Source of the DNA: Gemmatimonadota bacterium
GTDB lineage: Bacteria; JAAXHH01
Assembly (NCBI GenBank): GCA_026713285.1
Contig: JAPOOT010000460.1
Coordinates: 1-14,632, forward strand
DNA length: 14,632 nt
Direction: 5' to 3'
Shown here: piece after piece, positions 1-6,546 of the stretch
Numbering within the stretch: the first letter of the stretch is position 1
How the letters are laid out: each line of letters opens with the position of its first letter
Notes under the pieces: model-generated
Told to the model about the DNA's origin: nothing
The model's input: only the letters and a program-made list of their open reading frames with translations
Database searches by the model: none
Translations under genes and position numbers: made by a program

Positions 1-482
1 AGTTTCAAGTAGTAGAACAGCTGCGCTTTGTGCAGGGCAAGGTGCTGTACCATCTCCATCATGCGATGGCCGAGCACGGGCGAGGTCGGGTCCCACGGCG
101 CCGGCGCGGGTTCGTTCTGCATTCTTTCCTCGCCGGCAAGCCTGAGCATTTCAAAAGCCAGGTCCCGGTCCGCCGCGAGTTTTTCCTTTGCTTCCGCCAC
201 CGAGGTGACGGTGGCCATCGCTTCAGCCGGGGGCAGCATATCACCCGATCCCATGTCGTCCACGCTCACGCCTTCGGGCAGTCCGAAGTCTCCGGTGACG
301 AATCCCTTGATCGCCATTCCGCAGGCTTCGGCCACATGATAAAGCAGTTGGCCGGTCGTCATCCAGTTGTCGCCCGTCGATGGTTTCCAGTCTAGATCCT
401 TATCCTCGACGAGATCCATCAATCCATCGGCCGCATGGTACGTGTATTTCAGTTCATGGGTCAGTATGTCGGTCCAGTTCAT
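1..482 (-). CDS. DinB-family protein, partial (C-terminus off left edge)
   Basis: The minus strand reads from ATG at 480-482 for 160 codons and leaves the window still open, so the C-terminus is missing. The protein begins MNWTDILTHELKYTYHAADG. It has the DinB/YfiT four-helix layout with the three-histidine metal site: His49 (LLYHVAE), then His147 and His151 in HLALHKAQL. DinB-fold proteins are small metal-binding helical bundles. Some are thiol-dependent S-transferases, but many have no known reaction, so no substrate can be named. An SD (GGAG) lies 6 bases before the ATG. The gene follows the VOC gene on the same strand after an 88-bp gap containing a 23-bp tandem duplication, so it could be co-transcribed with it. 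The family call is firm; the function is not. Confidence 0.85.
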   Translation of the reverse strand, partial: MNWTDILTHELKYTYHAADGLMDLVEDKDLDWKPSTGDNWMTTGQLLYHVAEACGMAIKGFVTGDFGLPEGVSVDDMGSGDMLPPAEAMATVTSVAEAKEKLAADRDLAFEMLRLAGEERMQNEPAPAPWDPTSPVLGHRMMEMVQHLALHKAQLFYYLK

Positions 483-504
483 GCTTGCTCCATTTCTCTA
501 TAAC

Positions 505-551
505 TCAGTACTATGACGTGTTGATCGTCAGTACTATGACGTGTTGATCGT
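505..551. repeat. two-copy tandem repeat, period 23 bp
   Basis: The unit cagtactatgacgtgttgat plus cgt occurs at 506-528 and again, without any mismatch, at 529-551. The t at 505 extends the match to just over two full copies. It lies in the 88-bp gap between the stop of the VOC gene (571) and the start of the DinB-family gene (482), about 25-70 bp upstream of the DinB start. It could be a recent slippage duplication or a duplicated regulator site. Nothing in it resembles a terminator. Confidence 0.9.
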
Positions 552-570
552 TCACTCCGGTACTTCTGCT

Positions 571-960
571 CTATTCTTCCTCATTCAATTCCAAGAGCAT
601 GATATAGTTGCCGCAGGTATCGTCGAAAATAGCCTGGATGCCGAAGTCCTGCTTCGCGGGCTCCACGCTGAATCGGACGCCGAGTTTCTTCAGACGTTCG
701 TATTCGGAAGCGATATCGTCCACGGAGAACACGATGTAGGGCATTCCAGCATCATAGACCTCTTTGTGAAACACCTTGGCCCACTCGGTACCCTTCGGCT
801 CGAGCAGAAGCCTGGTACCATCCGGGTCTTCGGGAGAGGCTACGATGGCGAGGTCGGCATCGGGCACGTACATCACTTCTACAAAACCAAGAACCGTTGT
901 ATAAAACTTGTGCGCCTCGTGGGGATCGTTAACCATGATTCCCGTCATCTCGATTCGCAT
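571..960 (-). CDS. VOC-family (glyoxalase/dioxygenase-fold) protein 1
   Basis: This is a 129-residue protein with one vicinal-oxygen-chelate module pair. The first beta strand (RIEMTGIMV, 2-10) is followed by the typical helix and 'FYTTVLGF' (19-26), the strand ending LLLEP (51-55), and the second half running to GNYIMLLEL (117-125). Glu54 and Glu124 fall where glyoxalase I has its two metal-binding glutamates. The two positions that hold histidine in glyoxalase I appear to be non-His here (around 4-5 and 74-75), so glyoxalase I activity is doubtful. The reaction is unknown. The start is well supported: AAAGGAGG lies 8 bases upstream of the ATG. The gene is divergent from the propeller gene and precedes the DinB-family gene on the same strand. 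Confidence 0.85.
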   Translation of the reverse strand: MRIEMTGIMVNDPHEAHKFYTTVLGFVEVMYVPDADLAIVASPEDPDGTRLLLEPKGTEWAKVFHKEVYDAGMPYIVFSVDDIASEYERLKKLGVRFSVEPAKQDFGIQAIFDDTCGNYIMLLELNEEE

Positions 961-1109
961 AGTTCACCCCTCCTTTGTTTCTGCTTTACGGGTTCCTCTG
1001 GCGATTACGGTCTGGCTGTGTGGCGAAAATCCTGCCTAAAGTACAAACCGGGCGCGCAGCACGCCACAGATTTCGACCAGGAATCCATCTTGGCATAATG
1101 GCCGGGATG

Positions 1110-1138
1110 TTGACAGGCCATAGACCGCCGTCTACATT
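1110..1138 (+). promoter_or_regulatory. sigma-70-type promoter for the propeller/MoaD-like pair
   Basis: TTGACA (1110-1115) matches the -35 consensus exactly. After a 17-base spacer comes TACATT (1133-1138), which matches 4 of 6 positions of the -10 element. Transcription would start near 1145 and give a leader of about 85 nt before the ATG at 1230. It lies in the 269-bp divergent region 961-1229. I could not find an equally good promoter on the minus strand for the VOC gene. Confidence 0.6.
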
Positions 1139-1139
1139 G

Positions 1140-1175
1140 TCAGTCGGTTGTCTGTGCTGATATTCAGTCGGTTGT
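1140..1175 (+). repeat. 12-bp direct repeat at the promoter start point (possible operator)
   Basis: The sequence tcagtcggttgt occurs at 1140-1151 and again, identically, at 1164-1175, 24 bp apart. The first copy overlaps the predicted transcription start of the 1110-1138 promoter and the second lies in the leader. A spacing close to two helical turns places the copies on nearly the same DNA face, as expected for a tandem regulator site. No regulator gene is adjacent, so the regulator, if any, is unknown. Confidence 0.6.
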
Positions 1176-1229
1176 TCCGTGATTTTAGCCATTGGACTGG
1201 TAAGATTGGCGAGGACAAAAGGAGCTGAT

Positions 1230-2345
1230 ATGGGCAGGGTCAGGGTGCTGGTAGGCACTCGTAAAGGGGCGTTTATCCTCTCAGCGGATGAGAAGCGTAG
1301 AGACTGGGAAATCGACGGGCCTCATTTTGGAGGTTGGGAGGTCTATCACATCAACGGATCCAGGATCAATCCCGATCGCATTTACGCAGCCCAGGCCACC
1401 GGCTGGTTCGGCCAGTTGGTGCAGAAATCGGACGACGGGGGTAAAAGCTGGAACCCGGTGAGCAACAAATTCGCCTTCGAGGGAGAGGTGGGCACTCATC
1501 TTGACTTCGACGACACCCCCCGTCCCTGGGGATTCAAGCGGGTCTGGCACTTCGAACCTTCGCATTCCGACCCGGACACCGTGTACGCGGGCGTCGAGGA
1601 CGCGGCGCTCTTCCGCTCGACGGAAGGGGGCCAGTCCTGGAAGGAACTCGCCGGCCTGAGAAATCACCCGTCGAGCACGGGCTGGCATCCCGGCGCGGGC
1701 GGCCTTTGCCTGCACACCATCATACTGGACCGGGGCGACCCGAATCGGTTGATCGTAGCTATTTCCGTGGCCGGTGCCTTCCGTTCCCTGGACGGCGGCG
1801 ATTCCTGGCAACCGATCAACCGGGGCCTGCATTCCGACTACATGCCTGAACCCGATGCCGAGGTGGGTCACTGCGTCCATCGGCTCGCGATGCATCCAAT
1901 TCTACCGGACTTGCTGTTCATGCAGAGCCACAGGAACATCATGCGCAGCGACAACGGGGGAGATTCCTGGAGCAATGTGAGCGGCAACCTGCCCAGCGAT
2001 TTCGGTTTCCCGATCAGTGTGCACGCCCACGAACCCGAAACGGTCTATGTCGTCCCGATGAAGAGCGATTCCGAGCACTACCCGGATGAAGGCCACCTGC
2101 GCGTCTACCGGAGCCGGACCGGCGGTAACGAATGGGAGCCGCTGTCCTCCGGACTGCCGCAGAAAGACTGCTACGTCAATGTCCTCCGGGACGCCATGGA
2201 CGTGGATACGCTCGATGACTGCGGGGTATATTTCGGAACTTCCGGGGGAGCGGTCTACGTTTCTCCAGACGGTGGAGATCACTGGACGGCCATTACGCAG
2301 AATCTGCCTCCGGTGATGTCCGTCCAGGTTCAGACGCTCCCATGA
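1230..2345 (+). CDS. Asp-box (BNR-like) beta-propeller protein, exo-alpha-sialidase-like fold
   Basis: This is a 371-residue protein with repeated Asp-box motifs (S-x-D/N-x-G-x-S/T-W) typical of BNR/VPS10-like beta-propellers: SDDGGKSW (67-74), STEGGQSW (130-137), SLDGGDSW (186-193), SDNGGDSW (240-247), a degenerate SRTGGNEW (295-302) and SPDGGDHW (345-352). There is no signal peptide or membrane segment, so it should be cytoplasmic. Relatives are often annotated as sialidase-like, but the Asp-box only shows the fold, and nothing seen here supports a sialidase active site. I chose the ATG at 1230 because AAAAGGAG lies 5 bases upstream. An in-frame ATG at 1179 has no such site and would add 17 unconserved-looking residues. 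The stop overlaps the start of the MoaD/ThiS-like gene (ATGA), so the two are translationally coupled. Confidence 0.85.
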   Translation: MGRVRVLVGTRKGAFILSADEKRRDWEIDGPHFGGWEVYHINGSRINPDRIYAAQATGWFGQLVQKSDDGGKSWNPVSNKFAFEGEVGTHLDFDDTPRPWGFKRVWHFEPSHSDPDTVYAGVEDAALFRSTEGGQSWKELAGLRNHPSSTGWHPGAGGLCLHTIILDRGDPNRLIVAISVAGAFRSLDGGDSWQPINRGLHSDYMPEPDAEVGHCVHRLAMHPILPDLLFMQSHRNIMRSDNGGDSWSNVSGNLPSDFGFPISVHAHEPETVYVVPMKSDSEHYPDEGHLRVYRSRTGGNEWEPLSSGLPQKDCYVNVLRDAMDVDTLDDCGVYFGTSGGAVYVSPDGGDHWTAITQNLPPVMSVQVQTLP

Positions 2346-2644
2346 TACGCGTCGTTCTGCCCCATCACCTGCGGAACCTGGCGGGATGCCGGGACAGGGT
2401 AGTCATCCTGCAGGTCGCCGACGGGATCGTGACCCAGCGCAAGATCCTGGACGCGCTCGAAGCGCGCTTTCCGCAACTCGGCGGTACGGTCCGGGACTAC
2501 GAAACCGGTGCTCGCCGGCCGCTTGTACGGTTCTTCGGCTGCGGAATGGACCTTTCCCTCGATTCGCCCGACGCGCCAGTACCCGAAACCATCGCGCGGG
2601 GCGAGGAGCCCTACCGGATCGTGGGTTCGGTAGCCGGGGGATAG
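2342..2644 (+). CDS. MoaD/ThiS-like (ubiquitin-like) small protein with C-terminal Gly-Gly
   Basis: This is a 100-residue protein with the beta-grasp sulfur-carrier pattern: an N-terminal hydrophobic strand (IRVVLPHHLRNLAG, 2-15), a helix rich in Leu (ILDALEARFPQL, 35-46), the central RRPLVRFFGCGMDLS (58-72), and the end YRIVGSVAGG with the last two residues Gly99-Gly100. In MoaD and ThiS the terminal Gly-Gly is adenylated by an E1-like enzyme (MoeB/ThiF) and loaded with sulfur. No such enzyme, and no molybdopterin or thiamin gene, is nearby. The ATG overlaps the propeller stop by 4 bases (ATGA), so translation is coupled and the two products probably act together. A conventional MoaD role is possible but the context does not support it. 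The stop lies 8 bp from the convergent stop of the sigma-ankyrin gene. Confidence 0.8.
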   Translation: MIRVVLPHHLRNLAGCRDRVVILQVADGIVTQRKILDALEARFPQLGGTVRDYETGARRPLVRFFGCGMDLSLDSPDAPVPETIARGEEPYRIVGSVAGG

Positions 2645-2652
2645 CCCCGGCC

Positions 2653-4899
2653 CTATTTCAACATTTCCACGATATCCTCGTGCCCGGATTTCTCGGCCCG
2701 GACAAGGGGAGTCGCCCATTCCGCACCACCACCCCGGGGATTCGCACCGCGCTCCAGCAGGAATGCCACGAGGTCCCGGTTTCCCCAACGCGCGGCCCAT
2801 CCCAGCGGCGTGGAACACCACTCGTCATCGATGGCCTCGATAGACGCGCCCCGGTCCAGCAACAGGGCGGACTTCTCCACGTCGCCGATCGCAGCCAGCT
2901 TGTGCAGGTAGGTGACGCCGTGCCAGTTCGCGTTGTTGGGATCGGCCCCGTGGTCGAAGAACAGGTTCAGCATGTCCAGGATATCGGCATTGGGAGTCAG
3001 GGCGCGTCCGTCCAGTTTCCATCCCTTGCGTCGGCGGAAGGCGTAACCCATGTAGTTGTTTGCATACCACGGACGGTTCAATTCGGCGCCCGCGCGGATC
3101 AGCATTTCGATAATCTCCCTGCGGGCGAATCCGGCTGCCATGCAAAGCACCCCGTAGTCGCCTCCGTAGTTGGCCAGGCCGGGATCCGCGCCGAGCAATT
3201 CGCCTACGACGGGTATGTTGTCCAGCAGCACGTACATGCTGATGTCGGCAATCGCACCATGCTGGTAGAGCAGGTTGATCATCTCCTCGTTTTTGCTCTT
3301 TCCCAGCGCCTGGGTCAATGGATTGCCACTCGATTCCACCGGCGCATTCGGGTCGGCGCCGTGATCCAGCAGAAGCCTGGCTGTTTCCAGGTGATCGCCG
3401 GCCACGGCTTCGTACAACGCGTGACCGCGAGGCGCGTTGTACTCAGGCGCGTTGGGATCGGCCCCGTGGTCCAGCAGAAGTTGTACGATGTCCGTGTATC
3501 CCTGACCTGCCGCGCTGAAGAGGGGGGAGAACCCGCAGGAATCCTGGTCACCGGCCAGCTCGCGATCTTGCTTAAGGAGTTCCCGTACGCGCCGTTCGTC
3601 CCCGAGGGCGCACGCGACGGTCATACTGTATTCCGCTCCCCTCGCGACCAGGTATCCAGTCAGCAGCGGATTGGTCCGCCCCCGGGTTTTACGTGCTCGA
3701 AACACGGCCAGGTGAAGGGGTTTGCATCTATCCCACCTTAACGGATCCGGTTCGGCCCCCAAATCCAGCAGCAGGGCCGTCATTCCCAGGTTGTATTCCT
3801 CCACGGCCACGTGCAGCGGCCGATTGCCGCGTTCGTCGCCGGCGTCAACCAATTCCGGCGAGGCGTTAAAATACGCACGGGCCGCTTCCAGGTCGCCCTC
3901 CCGAACGATCTCGCAGGCGCGCTGGCCTACCGGGGGCGCTTCGTACCTGTTCGCAATCGCCGCCGTCAACATGCCGGCTATTTCGTCGTGTCCACGGTCC
4001 CGGGCCCGATCCAGCGGAGGCACGTGGTATTCCAGCCCCGAAGCCGTCGCAGGATCCGCGCCGTGGTCGAGCAACAGACGTACTACTTCCGCGTGCCCTT
4101 CCCTGACGGCGAAGTGGAGCGGTTGGTAATATGCCCAGTTGCAGTTCGCCAGCCCTGGTTCTCTATTCAACAGATCCTGGATCCTGGACAGGTCCCCTTC
4201 AACCGCGGCCAACAGCATGTCCCATACCCTATCTGGCTTGCCATCCATGAAATGTCCTTGCTCGTTCGTGAAATCGGGTCGAATCCAATTCATAACTCGG
4301 TCTCCGAGTGTATTGTCTGTCGACGGCGCGTAATGGTTTAGGTCCTGGGAGAGGACACGAAGCAGGCGGGGTTTCAGCTTGTTGCGCGCTTCGTAGAGTC
4401 GTTTGCGTACCGTGCCCGCTCTCAATCCCATGAAACCCGCAATTTCAGGCGCCGAATAGTCTCCAATGTACCGCAACAGTGTAACTTCTCTAAGTGTTTC
4501 CGGCAACGCTTCGACCGCCTCGCGTACCTTTTCGCTCATCTCCTTGCGCGAAACCTGGTCCAGGGGACTTTCCCCGGTTGCCTGTAGGTCGTCCTCCATG
4601 GGCACAAATACATGGTTCTGGCTTCTCCGGTACCTATAGCACTGCCATTGCACGATACGTCTCAGCCAGGCCGGAAACGCGTCCGGCTCACGCAGCGACC
4701 CGATGTTCTGCCACGCGGCGACAAACCCTTCCTGCGTTGCGTCCTCCGCCAGGTGGCGTTCACCCAGGAGGCTTAGCGCGTAACCGAATGCCATGTCCTG
4801 ATAGTAAGCCACCAGCTTGCCGAAGGCGAATCCTCGATCCGAATCGGGTACCGTGGCGTCGGCGGAGGCCTGAATGCATTTTAAAATATCGTTGGTCAT
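2653..4899 (-). CDS. ECF sigma-70 factor fused to a large ankyrin-repeat domain
   Basis: This is a 748-residue protein in two clear parts. Residues about 30-95 are sigma region 2, including AEDATQEGFVAAW (51-63), which matches the core-RNAP-binding helix. Residues about 122-178 are sigma region 4, with a helix-turn-helix in YSAPEIAGFMGLRAGTVRKR. Regions 1 and 3 are absent, as in ECF sigma factors. From about 222 to 748 runs a long ankyrin array with repeated LLLDHGADP-type turns near 276-283, 376-384, 475-483, 510-518, 647-654, 680-686 and 714-721. ECF factors are usually about 200 residues with a separate anti-sigma partner. No anti-sigma gene is adjacent, so the ankyrin part may provide the control (inference). 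No signal peptide or membrane helix is seen. SD at the ATG (4897-4899) is weak. A candidate promoter lies at 4958-4986. Confidence 0.9.
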   Translation of the reverse strand: MTNDILKCIQASADATVPDSDRGFAFGKLVAYYQDMAFGYALSLLGERHLAEDATQEGFVAAWQNIGSLREPDAFPAWLRRIVQWQCYRYRRSQNHVFVPMEDDLQATGESPLDQVSRKEMSEKVREAVEALPETLREVTLLRYIGDYSAPEIAGFMGLRAGTVRKRLYEARNKLKPRLLRVLSQDLNHYAPSTDNTLGDRVMNWIRPDFTNEQGHFMDGKPDRVWDMLLAAVEGDLSRIQDLLNREPGLANCNWAYYQPLHFAVREGHAEVVRLLLDHGADPATASGLEYHVPPLDRARDRGHDEIAGMLTAAIANRYEAPPVGQRACEIVREGDLEAARAYFNASPELVDAGDERGNRPLHVAVEEYNLGMTALLLDLGAEPDPLRWDRCKPLHLAVFRARKTRGRTNPLLTGYLVARGAEYSMTVACALGDERRVRELLKQDRELAGDQDSCGFSPLFSAAGQGYTDIVQLLLDHGADPNAPEYNAPRGHALYEAVAGDHLETARLLLDHGADPNAPVESSGNPLTQALGKSKNEEMINLLYQHGAIADISMYVLLDNIPVVGELLGADPGLANYGGDYGVLCMAAGFARREIIEMLIRAGAELNRPWYANNYMGYAFRRRKGWKLDGRALTPNADILDMLNLFFDHGADPNNANWHGVTYLHKLAAIGDVEKSALLLDRGASIEAIDDEWCSTPLGWAARWGNRDLVAFLLERGANPRGGGAEWATPLVRAEKSGHEDIVEMLK
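4246..4309 (-). promoter_or_regulatory. possible internal translation starts at the sigma/ankyrin junction
   Basis: Two in-frame ATGs fall in the linker between the sigma and ankyrin parts. Met203 (4291-4293) has GGAG 8 bases upstream. Met218 (4246-4248) has AAGGA 6 bases upstream, a better spacing than anything at the annotated start. The GGAG for Met203 lies partly in a 6-bp hairpin (actcgg / ccgagt, 4295-4309). Starting at Met218 would give a 531-residue protein containing the complete ankyrin array and no sigma domain. Whether these are used is inference. Confidence 0.35.
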
Positions 4900-4957
4900 C
4901 GTCAGCCGATAGATTTACGGTGTGAAGAACTGTCCTTCATACTATTCTCAATATACT

Positions 4958-4986
4958 AGTATCTTGTATCCGGCCTGGCGTTACAA
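4958..4986 (-). promoter_or_regulatory. candidate promoter for the sigma-ankyrin gene
   Basis: On the minus strand TTGTAA (4986-4981) and GATACT (4963-4958) are separated by 17 bases, each matching 4 of 6 consensus positions. The -10 region overlaps a perfect 10-bp palindrome, atactagtat (4953-4962), in an unusually AT-rich stretch for this window. The start would be near 4950, giving a leader of about 50 nt. The rest of the 224-bp divergent region 4900-5123 shows no clear promoter for the plus-strand VOC gene. Confidence 0.4.
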
Positions 4987-5123
4987 TTCGTTGACTGGCC
5001 GGTACCGCAGTCCTGATTTCCGGGTAACTCTCCGTTCAGCCGGGCCAATGGGTCGCCCTGTATAAGGTGATGTACTGTCGGAGGCTGATGAGGTCGCTTT
5101 CGTTTAGAAAAGGGAAATGCGCT

Positions 5124-5495
5124 ATGGCAGACCTGAAAGCAAGCGCGCTCAGGGTTTTTGTCCCATCTAAGGACCACGAAGTTTCCACCAGGTTCTACGA
5201 GGACCTCGGATTCGAAGCGGTCTGGTCCGGCCATGGGGTGACCGAGCTGCGGATTGAAGGATTCAGCTTTTTCCTTCAGAACTACTATCAGAAGGAATGG
5301 GCGGATAATTTCATGATCCAGTTAAGGGTAGCTGACCTGGATGCGTGGTGGCGGCACATCGTGGAAAAGGACCTCGTGGCGCGGTACGACGGCGTCCGCG
5401 CCGCGGAGCCCAGGGTCCAGCCGTGGGGGCTTCGCGAGATCAACCTGATCGATCCCTCCGGCGTTCTGTGGCACATCGCCGAAGAGCGGGACTGA
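5124..5495 (+). CDS. VOC-family protein 2 (bleomycin-resistance-like fold)
   Basis: This is a 123-residue single VOC protein. It has the opening strand ALRVFVPSKD (8-17), then the FYEDLGF helix end (24-30), FSFFLQNYY (47-55), a mid strand FMIQLRVADLDAWW (63-76) and the hallmark closing segment WGLREINLIDPSGVLWHIAEE (101-121). This matches the subgroup often labelled glyoxalase/bleomycin resistance. Members sequester or modify small molecules, and the ligand here cannot be told. The start at 5124 is chosen because the fold begins about 8 residues later and AGGGA lies upstream. In-frame ATGs at 5067 and 5088 would add 19 or 12 basic residues, and 5088 has GGAGG only 3 bases upstream. It converges on the alkA-like gene with a 19-bp gap. 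Confidence 0.82.
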   Translation: MADLKASALRVFVPSKDHEVSTRFYEDLGFEAVWSGHGVTELRIEGFSFFLQNYYQKEWADNFMIQLRVADLDAWWRHIVEKDLVARYDGVRAAEPRVQPWGLREINLIDPSGVLWHIAEERD

Positions 5496-5514
5496 CCCGC
5501 TGAACCGACCCTGA

Positions 5515-6429
5515 TCACGTTCCCCCGGAGCCGTAATCCGCCAGGAGGTAATGCACAGCCAGGTTGGTGAAGTCGCCCCACCGGTCCGCGAATTCCCGGA
5601 TTCGCTCCTCGGAAACCCGCTCTCCGTTGAAGTAGTGCCGCTCGATGGAGCGCTTAACCGCCAGGTCGCCCGCGGCGATGACGTTACCCCTCCCCAGGTA
5701 ACGGGCGAGAAACCAGTCCGCCGTCCATCGGCCGATTCCCACCAGGGCCGTCAACGCCCGTTGCACCGAAGCGTCGTCCATTTCCGCCAGCCCATCCAGG
5801 TCGACCTCACCGGACTGAATGGACTGGGCCAGGTTTATGATGTACCGTTCCTTCTGTCTGGAAAACTGCAATGGAACCAGATCGCCGGGGTTCAGTTGCG
5901 CCAGTCGCCCGGGCTTCGGAAAGGCAAAGTGGGTTTCGCCACCGAAATCCATGGCCTCTCCGTACTCGGCGACCAGCCTTCCCCGTACCGTGTAGGCGAA
6001 CCCGAGGTTGATCTGCTGGGCCGTGATGGAGGAAACGAGCATCTCGAAGGGATCTACCTGCAGGTTGGGTCGCAGGCCATGGTGTCTATCGACCGCGGCG
6101 GCCAGGACCGGATCCTTTGACGCGAAGGCGTAGAATGCCGGTAGCGGGAAGGAAAGGCCCAGGATTTTCTGCGCCGCCCCGAGCGCCGCGTCGATCACCG
6201 AGGAATCCGCCTGTACAGCCGCATCCCTGGGCGTCAGACGCAACTTGATCCGGTCACCCGATCGATACAGCGCGATCAGGCAAGGACCCTTCCCGGTTTC
6301 TATCACCTTGCTGAAGACACCATCTCGGAACCGGTTGGCGACGTCGCTGCCGTACCGCCGGTACCGATCCAGGGTGGCCTCGAAGTCGAGGACCGTATCT
6401 TCATCTGCTACAGATAACTCACCCGGCAT
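5515..6429 (-). CDS. alkA: DNA-3-methyladenine glycosylase II (AlkA-type, HhH-GPD)
   Basis: This is a 304-residue enzyme that removes alkylated bases (3-methyladenine and related) from DNA as the first step of base-excision repair. The N-terminal part (about 10-115) resembles the beta-rich AlkA_N domain. The segment LQVDPFEMLVSSITAQQIN (123-141) is the conserved entry into the glycosylase core. The helix-hairpin-helix is LTALVGIGRWTAD (226-238). The catalytic aspartate is Asp255 in AAGDLAV (252-258), 17 residues after the hairpin as in the superfamily. No FeS-cluster cysteines follow, which excludes the EndoIII/MutY type. The reading frame is closed by TGA 24 bases before the ATG, so a longer N-terminus is impossible. 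The SD there is weak. It is the last gene in the minus-strand repair run, 117 bp behind the third VOC gene. Confidence 0.85.
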   Translation of the reverse strand: MPGELSVADEDTVLDFEATLDRYRRYGSDVANRFRDGVFSKVIETGKGPCLIALYRSGDRIKLRLTPRDAAVQADSSVIDAALGAAQKILGLSFPLPAFYAFASKDPVLAAAVDRHHGLRPNLQVDPFEMLVSSITAQQINLGFAYTVRGRLVAEYGEAMDFGGETHFAFPKPGRLAQLNPGDLVPLQFSRQKERYIINLAQSIQSGEVDLDGLAEMDDASVQRALTALVGIGRWTADWFLARYLGRGNVIAAGDLAVKRSIERHYFNGERVSEERIREFADRWGDFTNLAVHYLLADYGSGGT

Positions 6430-6481
6430 GATGGTCTGGTGTTTCCCGATTCAACGAAGGCAACGCGGCCGTGCACGAGCC

Positions 6482-6512
6482 GCACGGACCGCACGGACCG
6501 TGCGGTCTGTGC
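6482..6512. repeat. 31-nt near-perfect palindrome (strong hairpin)
   Basis: Fifteen-base arms (6482-6496 and 6498-6512) flank a central A at 6497 and pair with only one G-T wobble. The innermost nine pairs (accgcacgg / ccgtgcggt) are perfect. The left arm sits in a 9-bp tandem repeat, cgcacggac, at 6481-6498. It lies in the 117-bp gap between the VOC stop (6547) and the alkA-like start (6429). No T-run follows on either strand, so it is not a standard intrinsic terminator. It could be an attenuator, an mRNA-processing site or a dimer-binding site. Confidence 0.8.
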
Positions 6513-6546
6513 AGTCCGCAAGCTTCCTGGTTTCATCTGAATTCGA

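Noticed and set aside
30..395. plus-strand open frames at the left edge
   Set aside because: They are antisense to the DinB-family frame, which has the histidine triad and a good SD.
1230..2345. true sialidase activity for the Asp-box protein
   Set aside because: Asp-boxes only show the propeller fold. No secretion signal and no convincing sialidase arginine triad or catalytic arrangement was seen.
2386..3741. 451-residue open frame on the plus strand
   Set aside because: It overlaps the MoaD-like gene and lies antisense to the ankyrin array. Its product is Arg/Gly/Pro-rich with no recognisable domain, as expected from the mirror of a GC-rich repetitive gene.
4991..5019. plus-strand promoter TTGACT-17-TGATTT for the second VOC gene
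   Set aside because: The -35 is good but the -10 matches only two of six positions.
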